A stretch of DNA of 64,000 nt from Siniperca chuatsi (lineage: Eukaryota; Chordata; Actinopteri; Centrarchiformes; Sinipercidae). This document shows, one piece after another, positions 28,559 through 38,358 of this stretch. The notes under the pieces were generated by a model. The model did no database searches and was not told the origin of the DNA. It saw only the letters and a list, made by a program, of their open reading frames with translations. Position 1 is the stretch's first letter. Every line of letters starts with the position of its first letter. The DNA lies in assembly GCF_020085105.1 (NCBI RefSeq), contig NC_058046.1:22967675-23031674 (forward strand), given 5' to 3'. The position numbers were made by a program, and so were the translations under genes.

Positions 28559-31500
28559 GGAAATCATTAACTGAAGTAGAAGTAGAGGTGACGAATAAAA
28601 GGGAAATGTTCACTTCATCATAAACTAATTCCTGGAATGTATTGAATATCACAGACTGATTATACATGTCCCAGAATTTTCTTTAACCTGAGTTTATTTA
28701 TTTTCATTTTATTCCGGCATGCATACTGAGAACATGTCACTGACAGCGCTGAACAGCAGTTCTTGAAGTAAGAGGAAGGGTTTATTCAGATTCATTCACA
28801 GCTGGGAGCCGCTCAGTGCAAACAGTGCTGTAGTACACTGAGCATCCACCAAGTGCCTTGCTCAAGGGCACATAGTTATAGAACAGAATATAGAAGGGAA
28901 ATAAAACAAACACACACCCAGCAGTTCAGAAAAAACATATTGCATTTCATCCAGTAACAGCAGTCAAGTCTCACCTTTACAACCAGCACTCATAATCTAT
29001 CACTTAAACCGAAACCTTAATGAGCAAGTTTTCTTGCTTGGGTGTTGTATTCTTATCATGTTGCATTATTATTGCAGGGACAACAACTGGAACAAGTTAA
29101 AAGATTCTTGAAAGTATGTAATAGCTGTAATTAGCTAACATTTTATACTTATTATCTGCCAAGTACACTGTGTTAACAAACTGTGCCTATAATAGTGTTA
29201 TTGGCTTGCCATTTCTGTGCTAGTATGCTTACGTAATTAGGATTTGTGCATTTATGCATTGCTGTGTACAGGTAAGTACGGCTACGTATAGGTGAATAGG
29301 TGTAAAACCTCTGTGCATTGAAAAACCTGCACATGCATTAACACAGTAACATGCATGCATGCATATACACACACTACATCAAAACATTTGCCTTAATTGA
29401 TATTTAATTTTGCCTTCCTGATATAGTCGTAACATTTATGAGCTGAAAATTGTCTAAGAAAATAGTTGCAAGGGTGAAATTTTTCTGAGGCCACTAAACC
29501 GTGAGTTTCACATTTCCGATCATACTCGTAAAACTGACCACAATTTCCAAACCAAAAATGTTGATTAGGGCAAGTACTGAAAGACCTTGAGTTCCAAGTT
29601 CTAGTTTGATAGAGCAACAAATAGATAGATGTGAGTATTTTTCCCCAGAAAACCTGAGTCAGCTACAGTAGGCAATATGTGTGTAATTAGGCACGGATTC
29701 CTAGTTCCTTTGTGCCCATCCTTTACTTAGAATAACCAAATTTAAGACATTATTTAGGCAGAATATGTTGCTTAATCAATTATTTTGTCACATTAGCTTG
29801 TAGTGTAAGCTTGCCCTTGGTTCATTGACAGTGTAAGTTTTTTATAATGGCCTGTGTGGGTGAGAGGATAGCAGAGGAGACCTTATGTAAAGGTTTTAGG
29901 CTTCTCGTGTTTTTTCATCCTATGAATTCTATCATAAAGACTGTGACAAACACAGCAGCATAGCATACTGTATACAATAAGCTATTTAAGCTTAGGCCAA
30001 TAGACATTGTGCGATATGCATAGTTTTGTGATACAGCACAAAGTATTTTCAGTTCAACAAGTCTATGAATGAGTCAGATGCATTGTTATTGTATAATATC
30101 AAGGCAGCCTCCGAATGGTTAGATCTCACCATTAAAAAACATACTTCACAGTGCAAAGAAAACACATCATGCCTTTGAATTATGTTGATAGAATCATCCT
30201 TGAGATAAGCAGGCTAATGGATAGATAGAATAGGTCTTTTGTATCAGACAATCCCATAATGAAGAGAGACAAAGCAAGAGCCATTAAATGTCTAAAATTT
30301 CTAAAAATGTGAATATGATAAACGTGCCATATCTCTCTTTCTCTCTCTGTCTGTCTCTCTCTTTTTTTGAAAAGAGCTCAGTGTTCTGTTGTTGCTGCCT
30401 AGTGCTGATGACACCAGCAAGTCAATGCTGTTGCAGAAATGTCTTAATATATTTACTAGTGCTGTAAGATTACAAGTATATATTTTTTACATCATTAATG
30501 TTACTAATCACAATATATTGCTGCTCGGTACATGTATTTTTCCTGCATTCACCCTTACTGTGGTGGGAAGGGGTCTTTCAAGAGAGCACAACGATCACTG
30601 TATTGTGTCCAAATGTAAATGATACTGATATTTGAAAAAAAAAAATTTGAAAATGGTCTGTTGCCTGGGAGAAATGGGAAGGTATGATTTGGTTCAGTTA
30701 TCTGTTTGGTAGCAACAATAGGACAGTTTTGCTCCAAAGTCAAGCTGCAATACAATCAACTAGTGATGCTCATACAACTCTCACAGTGTTTACACCCATC
30801 CAAAGATCCCCCAGAAGGCACGCTATGTATATGAAGGAAGATCACATAATGAAAAAAAGTACTGTTAAGGTTCTGTTTCAGTTGTACCATGGTGATTGTG
30901 AATGTGTGCAAACAGGAATATGCAATGCAATTATATCGAGGAAAAGTTGTAAAAACGAAGAAAAAAAGGTAAATCACTGAAAGTGTTTTTAAAGGTTATA
31001 GCGAGGAAGATAAATTGGGAGGTGCTTTTTTGTTCAAGCTTACTGTACAGGTGTTTACTACATTGTGTCTGCAATTTTTTTGCCAGTTCACAATGAGCTC
31101 ATTCATAATGTAGTGTAAACGTTTGCAACTGTTATTTCAAGCTTAGAAATGTTACAGACACTTTAGAGAAAGCACTTTGTATACACATATATATATCTGA
31201 TGGTTAAAATAGTATTCAGATTTTGTATTTTGAACTAAATCAAGTCTATGAATTACTGTTATTATAAAACAGCATTATGTTTTTTATTCAGCACAATAAT
31301 CAGACGATGAGGAACCTTCAATATCAATAAGCTTCAGTTTTGTCCTACAGAGTTTATAGGACATATTTTACACTACCAGACTGACAGAATGATGTACTAT
31401 AATAGAGTATTTAATGTTTGCTATAAAATTTATGGATAGATAGAGCAGATGGATATAGTATTTTATGAAGTCATATCAAAATATAGGCAGAGTGAAACAG

Positions 31501-34500
31501 TTATACTGTAACTCTACACTCTTACATTTCTCCCACTATGTGATTTCAGCATTTCATTATTGAAAAGTGCATTTGAAGGGGCTACAGTGTTTTATAATGA
31601 TGTGTTTTGGCCTCCAGCTTGTTTTGCGTCGGTTCAAGGTTGGCTTTTGTCGCTCTGTTAAGCCTGAAAGTAATCTTGAGCTTGTTGGGAAAATAGTTTA
31701 ATAGAGTACAGCATATACACCCTGTTTTTTATGACTAAATTCAGTGGCTCCACTCTATATTTCTATTCATGTTATTTATTTGTCTGCTTAGAGCCCTCAG
31801 ATCACCCCACCACCTTATCTGACAATAGTGGTTGGAGCAGCATGAGTAATGTGTGCAGTTATTCTCTGACCTGTTTCATCCAGGCTCATAAAACTGGAAA
31901 TATTCTACATGTCAGAATTGGAAACAGCTGCATTGTGGTTGCAAGTGTGGAAAAACCCAGCACCATAATTTATCAGTTTGCATTGGCTTCATAAATTGAT
32001 ATGACTTTGCTCCATATTGTCCTGCTTCAATCATATTTTCAGACCCTCTTGACCTTGGAGCCACAGTCCTGGTCTGTTGCCTGCTGTTTTACTCAAGGCC
32101 AAGAACTGTGTTGATCTTTGTTGATTTGATATTGATGTCTTACCAGTTGAGCCTTTCTGTTGTTGTATGTGTGATCAATAAGCTTTCAACAAGTTACACA
32201 ATAAATGTATATACAGCATCTCAATCATCTTGTGCATGCATTTGTTATCAGTTGTCCTCGGAAATAAAAGAAAACATTTAACATTTAGCTGGTTATGTTT
32301 TTAATTGTTCATTTTTAACTTTCCAAAGAATTTTCATGTGTTTCTAAAGCTGAACACTCCTTCAGACTCTATACACCTTAAAATGGACCCAGTATTCAAT
32401 TTTAACTCATAATCTTATGTAAGTGTTGGAAATGCAAATATGAATGAAACAAATTAAATTTCACTGGGTTATCAAGATCATGTTACTGATTATGATTTCA
32501 AAATACTAACCAGAAATCCCAACTTGAAGAACGATACAACGCCAAGCGACTGCACGACAGTTAGCATGTTTGTACTCCCTCATGGTAGGGTTGTACAGCT
32601 CTGGAAAGGTCATCACAGAGGCGATCAGTCTCTCTTCCATCCTATCAGTTGCTCCGTAAACAGCGGAATTCTACAATGCTACATGTTCTACTTCCTGTGT
32701 TCTGATGCCATGGCTTACGTGATCGGCCACTGCAGCGTGACATCTTGTGTTTCTATAAAAGTTCATTCTGTTTCAACTTTTCACCACAGGCCCGCAGCCT
32801 AAACAAACTACCCACATCTAAATGAACGGGAAGACTGGCGTTTTCGCCGCAACGCCTGATTTGGTGTGAATACAGCCTAACTCACTGCCAACTGTCATTA
32901 AAAGTACACAAGCAGCATACTGCACAGTAAAGGTCAGCTCAGATCAGCACTCAGTGACAGTAAAGGATGTTAATGAAGAAAATGTACAGTGTATGTGTGT
33001 CTGAGAGAGAGGAAAAAAGGAACCGTGTGCATGTATATGTGGTGGCTGTAGGGTGGGGAGTGCGTACTTGTTTGTGAGAAACACAGAGGCACTTTGTGTG
33101 TGTGTGTGAATGTGTGTGATTCGCTCTCTCTCTCTCTCTCTCCCTCTCTCTCTGTTGCTGCTGGACTAAGTGGAGAGGAAACGGCTGCAGAAACAGTTGT
33201 GCATCATGGGGGGAGCATATCGGACAATTAAGACAGAGGCTGTGTATTGCACTGCTCAGTGTGGGGCTGATTGAATCAGAGAGACAGCCACTCACAGCTC
33301 TTCGTCTCAGGACATTGCAGGTAATTACCCATAACTCACTGTTCCACTGTATTGGATCTTCAGCCCAATTACACCCACACAAGCAGTCCACCCTGGCCTC
33401 ATTTATTACCTCCAGTTGCTTGGTGACCTTTTCAGACACACGGTCCGACAGGTGATTCAGATACATTACACTGAGCAGAGTGTTGCACTTTAAGTCTTGA
33501 AGACGATTTCACAGGTTTTCAGCTGTATCTTGACATCATTATGGAAGTGTTAGCATAGAAAAGTGAAAGATGCTTCTCTTGTTGATAGCACATTTGTTAA
33601 GGCCATTATAAATTCCACAACAACAAACCAAATGGACAGTTTTTATCGAAATAGAAAAAGCTATTTTCTTACTGTGTTTTCAATTGTTCTACAGTCTACC
33701 ATCAGTATTATCAATACAAAAAAAGAGATGGAACAAGAAGTGTATCATCAGTCCACATTATGTGTATGCATATACGTGACAAACCAGCTAAATAGTTGAG
33801 GAACCAAAATATGTAAAAGCACAACAGCTCACTTTCATTCCCTATAGCCTACTCCTGCAAATATTTCAAGCTGGCACTGGACATGTGATGTACGTGCTGC
33901 TCATGTGCATGCAAAATCAGGATAGTTTGAACCACTGGAATTGAAATTGCATGTGACGTGCAACAAAAGACAGCGAATGTGCATGATCCTTGAAAATGCT
34001 AGAGTAATTCTTCAGAATAAAAAAGTTGCCTTAGTTAATGATTTGAAGTGAAGAGGCACCCTGTTAAAAGCTCTTTTGGGTGGAGTTGAACGTGGTAAGC
34101 CTATACCAGGTCAATAAAGAGGACAAGCTCAATTAGTAAACTCACCAGTTTGCTGTTGAGAGTGTGGTGGTGGTTTATTGTGTAGACCTTCATCGCCATC
34201 TGCTGACAAATATTGGGCAAACCAGTTTAATAGCATTCTTTTATATAAATGTTCTCCCAAATATTTTTGTGAAAACACTTCTACACTATCTACTTAACAG
34301 CATAAGGGGCATAAAGACTCTGTTATTGGACTTTACTAGCATGCTACAGACTCTTATGAATATCATAAATGTACAAGTATTGTGGGTAATATGATCCCTC
34401 TGCTTTGTTGAAGTCACATGCATCCAACTTCTCAGACACGTGCAGGATAGCTGCCAACTACCATCAAGAGTCACTCCCCCCAGATATACAATCCATGGCA

Positions 34501-34637
34501 GACCCCACAGTTCTTCTTACACAGCAAATTTGACTGTCAGTATGCTTACATAAATACATTCACTGCCAACTACTATGTTGTAACTTTGACAAGAACACAC
34601 ACACACACACACAAACTAAAAAAGTAACTCAACCATC
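28559..34637. other. Intergenic interval without recognisable genes
   Basis: About 6 kb between ghr and selenop. Open frames are short and without splice or composition support. It contains a (CT)n tract at 33124-33153 and an (AC)n run at 34591-34612. In mammals CCDC152 overlaps this side of SELENOP on the opposite strand. I see no coiled-coil coding exon here, so I cannot support a ccdc152 homologue. Confidence 0.5.
33124..33153. repeat. (TC)n microsatellite
   Basis: TC dinucleotide tract with one interruption. Confidence 0.9.
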
Positions 34638-34643
34638 TTTATT
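34638..34643 (-). terminator. selenop: Candidate selenop poly(A) signal
   Basis: TTTATT on the plus strand is AATAAA on the minus strand. It is the first canonical signal I found downstream of the selenop stop, about 1.1 kb away. A 3' UTR of that size would leave room for the SECIS elements this gene needs. Variant signals such as AATAAG nearer the stop cannot be excluded. Confidence 0.35.
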
Positions 34644-35382
34644 CAATTCATAGTTTCCATGTTTGACTACCTTAACACAATACTGTTCTCTGTGCAAGCA
34701 TCAGGTTTTCAAGGTGACTGTTATCTTCCCGCAGAAACCATCATTAAGTACAGAGTGTATTCCAACAGTCATTCATTGCTTCACTCTCATTTTCCCTCTT
34801 CTTTTCTAAACAATAGAGCCTTGTTTTGGTTTTTTTGTGTTTTGCAAGCCTTGTATAAACGTGTGCAATTTGAAATCTACGTAGCAAATTTAGAAAATGC
34901 AAAGAAAAAATATACAGGAATGCCAAGTACTCAACATCGATGGTGTGCACGTTTGTGGTAAAGATACACCTGATGTATGTTTAAGCTTGTGGACTTTATC
35001 AACAAGTACAAGACAAAAAGAAAGTCATTCATGGTAGTTAGTGCTGTTATATGTGCTCAAGAACAATCAATAGCATACAGACAAACACATCATTGGTATA
35101 AATGTTTTTAGGTTTGCTTTTAAATGTTTTTAGGACTTGTACCAGTAATTGGCCAGTGCTTTCAGATTTCCCCTTCAGAGATTTCTGGTAATTACCTAAT
35201 TCACATAATCTGATGTACTGTAATAGTATCTTTTCTTATTCTTCCTTAATCATTTGTTTTTTGTAGTATTTGCAAATTCTATCTATTTTTTTGTTACTTC
35301 AAATATCCTTTGATACTGAACTTTGAAATATCATAAAGTGTTTATCATGTTCCTGAACTACCCTCTCCTCCTTCTCCTGCCT

Positions 35383-35434
35383 GACTTCATACAGACGCCA
35401 CTAGAGCATAGTTTCTGCGCCTGGTTTCATAAAG
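35383..35434 (-). promoter_or_regulatory. selenop: SECIS-like hairpin in selenop 3' UTR
   Basis: Read on the minus strand: ATGA at 35430-35427, 12 bases to an AAAC at 35414-35411, then 21 bases to TGA at 35389-35387. Arms CAGGCGC (35423-35417) and GCGTCTG (35398-35392) can form a 7-bp stem, including one G-U pair, that holds the AAAC in the apical loop. This spacing of ATGA, AA and NGAN fits the eukaryotic SECIS consensus. Two mismatches lie between the quartet and the stem, and I could not run a SECIS program. It lies about 330 bases past the TAA stop. Selenoprotein P mRNAs usually carry two SECIS elements; I did not find a second convincing one. Confidence 0.5.
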
Positions 35435-35759
35435 GATGGAGAGAGCAAAACGGAGGAGGCAATTTATGAACATGATAACCACATACACCAAAGGGTGAGA
35501 GCAACCCCCTGACAGACATGCTGAGACAGGTGAAACAGGACACGGACAACAAGCTGCCAATACATGCTTTGGTTGGTGTGTTATCTGCCTTATTTTGTCT
35601 TTATCAGTGTGATGTTGGACTGCACCTGTTCATCCATCCCACATCTATGCTGTCAGGAATTGCCCTGTCCTCTCCCAGGGTAATACTTGTTGGTAAAAAA
35701 GAGCGCTTGGCCCCGGTGTTTCTGGCTGGTATTAATATGAGGCTGATATCAGAGCCAGT

Positions 35760-37632
35760 TTACAGCTGCTCTCATCCTAAGCTCACACCTGGGGAACCGG
35801 CTCATTGGACTGGCTGAGGCTGCTGTCAGTCAGCAGGACGCGAGCGTCACTGTCAGGTCTCCCTGACATTAGTGGCTGCATCGCCTATCAGTCCGTGTCA
35901 CTGTCAGGAGGCGGGCAGTGCCTCATCACAGTGTCAGAGACCGACCGGCTGCTCACTCTCTGCATCACCAAACAGCCTGCGTCAGTGTCAGCATCAGCTG
36001 GCCTTAGGAGAGGCTTCATTGTCAGAGCCTGCTGTCCACTGTCAGCTGTGCTTTGACTTTCACCTAGCTTTCTCTGTCACTCAAGGCCTCACAGGGGCTC
36101 CATGGACCCTCTGTGTCATCTGGTGCATGTGCACTGCTTGCTGTATCTGGCCTAAATCTAAATGAAGTTGGCTTTGAGATACTCCACCACTTTGTCTACG
36201 GTCACTGCCATGGACAGCGTCATCATGATTTCCATGGTGATGACCATGGTTGTGATCACTGCCTTGACCAACGCCACGGGGGTGAAAATCATGATTATCC
36301 CCATGGTGGCCATGACCATGGTGATGTCCATGATGGTGACCACGCCCGTGATCATGATGGTGACCACGTCCGGTGTCTTCCTCTACAGGTGGGGTGCCAT
36401 CTGCATCAGGCTGTGCATCTGCTTTCTCTTTGCACTCCTCTGGTGTCTCAGTGCTCTGTGGAAAAAAAGCCAAAATAAATTTCAGTGTATGAGCTTATCT
36501 TTGATCAAATGTGTTACCAACACATTATCTGAGGACTAATATTTGTTTAAATTAATGTGTATTCTTGCAGTTATGTGTGGTCTATACCTCATGTGTGCAG
36601 TCCCCACATATGCGTTTGCAGTAGGTATCTTTGATAGCACCTTCAACATGGCCTTGTCCGATGATTGAGTATGGAAGTGAAATGTGATGGGTGAGACGGC
36701 CACACCTGATGGCAAAGGGATAGAAAAGCGTGGTGAGGAAACGAATAAATAAAAATATGTGCTCTTGATCCTTGCAAAATGTGAATGAACTATCCACTAC
36801 AGGTAACAAACCTGTCATAAATGAGAAAATCATCTTTCTCTCCGCTCAGTGTCTGCCAGACATCAGGCTGTTGCTCGTCCTGTTTGTAGAGTGTGATGTT
36901 CTCTGACAGTCTCTGTGCCAGCATGGTGTGCAGGTGCTGTGCTTGCGCCCCCTGGTGGTTAACAACCATGTAGACCACATCCTTCAGACCCTGACTCTCC
37001 AGCTTTTGGCGCAGGCCATCCATTCTGCTCAGATGAGGGAAATCAGAGACCATGAGTTTAAAAATCAGTTGTCAAGTAACAAAGTTTTTAATAAAGTTTT
37101 CCTGGATAGTCTGCTTAACAAACAAGAATGAACAGGATGCACTTCTTCGACATTGAACTTTGTAATTGTTGCATAAGAAAGACCAGTCTTAACTTGCTAT
37201 AAGTTGCTGCCAACTTGGCAAGCCTTACAGAATGGGCCATACAATTTAACTGACACTGTTAAATATCTGATACCATTTCTCTAATACTTCCTCACTAACC
37301 AAGCAGTGTGCATGTTTTGCCACAGATTTAGGACTCCTGGGGTGATGCAATGTAATGTCATGTTTTGTTTTGTTTTTTTAATGGACATGGGTCAAGGAGG
37401 GCAGTGGCTAACATGTAATGGGCACATACCTGGAAGCCTGCACCAAGCAGAACAATCAGCTGGCCTGGAAAAGTGCCACCACCGTCACCTGGCCCATCGC
37501 CCCCTTCATTGGCTCCACCTCCCCTATCTTCCAGGCTGGCGGCAGCTGACAGCGGGACCCACCCCCGTCACTCTCTGCCCCGCCCCCGTGGAGCAGGCAG
37601 AGAGTGATGAGCAGGCTGAGGCACGCCCACAT
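35760..37632 (-). CDS. selenop: Selenoprotein P with 15 predicted selenocysteines
   Basis: Secreted plasma protein that carries selenium from liver to other tissues, with a redox-active N-terminal domain. Coding exons on the minus strand: 37632-37430, 37024-36812, 36705-36588, 36455-35760; GT-AG junctions in phase, 409 codons plus TAA at 35762-35760. Seen: signal peptide starting [17 protein letters not shown]; a thioredoxin-like domain with QASULFC, where U is an in-frame TGA (residue 59) forming Uxx[20 protein letters not shown]; a histidine-rich stretch ([14 protein letters not shown], about residues 215-260); then a Sec-rich tail with TGA at residues 303, 310, 316, 332, 334, 336, 352, 362, 364, 379, 381, 388, 396 and 406. 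The tail segments [14 protein letters not shown] and ADUQQ resemble the human C-terminus. That tail, absent from the short fish paralogue selenop2, identifies selenop1. A naive scan would stop at 36081. Confidence 0.93.
35763..36083 (-). other. selenop: Sec-rich C-terminal tail hidden behind TGA codons
   Basis: This block is 107 codons in the selenop frame, with fourteen TGA, no TAA and no TAG, ended by TAA at 35762-35760. TGA codons have their first base at 36083, 36062, 36044, 35996, 35990, 35984, 35936, 35906, 35900, 35855, 35849, 35828, 35804 and 35774. Most are followed by CAG, CAC or CGC, giving repeated UQ, UH and UR pairs as in known selenoprotein P tails. In mammals this region is the selenium-delivery part of the protein. 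Confidence 0.9.
36210..36400 (-). other. selenop: Histidine-rich coding segment of selenop
   Basis: Imperfect CAC/CAT-rich tandem codons encode [19 protein letters not shown] and related HGHHHGN units. In selenoprotein P such segments bind heparin and divalent metals. The opposite strand gives long methionine- and valine-rich open frames purely as a mirror of the histidine codons; they are not genes. Confidence 0.85.
37456..37458 (-). other. selenop: In-frame TGA (Sec) of the UxxC redox motif
   Basis: In the first coding exon the frame reads GCC AGC TGA TTG TTC TGC, that is A-S-U-L-F-C. Both flanks match the conserved selenoprotein P N-terminal domain and the frame continues into two spliced exons. 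The TGA must therefore be read as selenocysteine 59 rather than stop. Confidence 0.92.
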
Positions 37633-37663
37633 CCTTGCTGTGCCTTCTCACTGCCCCAATCTC
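37633..37663 (-). other. selenop: selenop 5' UTR, part of exon 2
   Basis: A splice acceptor (GTGCTCAG then GAG) ends at 37664 on the minus strand, 31 bases before the ATG. The context AGCAAGGATGT around the start is adequate. This joins to the proposed leader exon at 38260. Confidence 0.6.
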
Positions 37664-38259
37664 CTGAGCACAGAGAGGAAGGGGATAGTGGTGGGAGGAG
37701 GGAGAATTTGGGGAAGGGAGCAAGGAGAAGTGAAAGAGGAGAAAGAGGGAGAAGAGAACGTCAGAGATTGGTCAAACTCAGCAGACAAAAGTGATAGGAT
37801 TGTACAAAAGGTTGGAGAAGGGTCATCATTTTTACATTCTCCAAATTGCATCCTAAGTATCCTCCCAAACTGTTACCTCTTTTTACTTAAGTGCTTGCAG
37901 GACTGGATATAGCTATAGAAGGGAGACTAGTGCAACTAGAGTGAACAAAGCAGTTTATTTGATGTTCCCAAATCTGTGCTCATGTTGTTTCTATACACAT
38001 TTATGTTCATGGATAAGTACAGTAAATACAAAGAAGTCAAAAAGAAAGCATGCTTGAATGTTGAAAGTCAGAAAGGTTGGCTGGTTAAAACTGGATGCAT
38101 ACACAATGAAAACATTTGCATTCAAGAAAGGTTAAAATATACTGTATTGCAAAATGCCCTTAGGTCCTGTCTCTTAGCATTGATCCATTTATTTATCTTA
38201 GCTGTAAAAAAGGAACACTTATAAATACATTATAAAATGTAATGAATTATGTTACTTAC

Positions 38260-38325
38260 CCTTTGTTTAAAAAGTTTCCTTCTTTCTGCTCAGCTCTGTG
38301 TCGCTGCAACTCTGTGAACAAAAAC
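38260..38325 (-). other. selenop: selenop non-coding exon 1
   Basis: On the minus strand an exon-like stretch ends CAAAGG before a strong donor GTAAGTAAC (from 38259), about 30 bases downstream of a good TATA box. It has no ATG. Spliced to the acceptor at 37664 it would form the 5' leader. The exact start is inferred from TATA spacing. Confidence 0.5.
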
Positions 38326-38351
38326 AAGTCTCTTACTCCACTGCTCCCCCC

Positions 38352-38358
38352 TTTTATA
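38352..38358 (-). promoter_or_regulatory. selenop: TATA box of the selenop promoter
   Basis: TATAAAA on the minus strand followed by GGGGGG, placed about 30 bases upstream of the presumed start of exon 1. TATA-driven initiation suits a highly expressed liver secretory protein gene. Confidence 0.55.

Noticed and set aside
32951-33466. 171-residue minus-strand frame
   Set aside because: The middle is a GA/CT microsatellite (RERERERER) and the ends show no conserved features or splice sites.
35600-35790. SECIS candidates near GGATGAACAGG and at the TAA stop
   Set aside because: ATGA and TGAT are present, but the distance between loop AA and the 3' TGA is far too short and the stems are only 3-4 bp.
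36081-36083. TGA as the true selenop stop (as in the short selenop2 paralogue)
   Set aside because: The frame beyond contains only TGA codons until a TAA, with recognisable Sec-rich tail sequence, which selenop2 lacks.
36158-36539. Methionine/valine-rich and histidine-rich open frames on both strands over the selenop last exon
   Set aside because: They are mirror or shifted frames of the histidine codons. The selenop frame alone has matching splice phase and family sequence.
37306-37912. 162- and 102-residue plus-strand frames
   Set aside because: Antisense to the selenop signal-peptide exon and its purine-rich flank.
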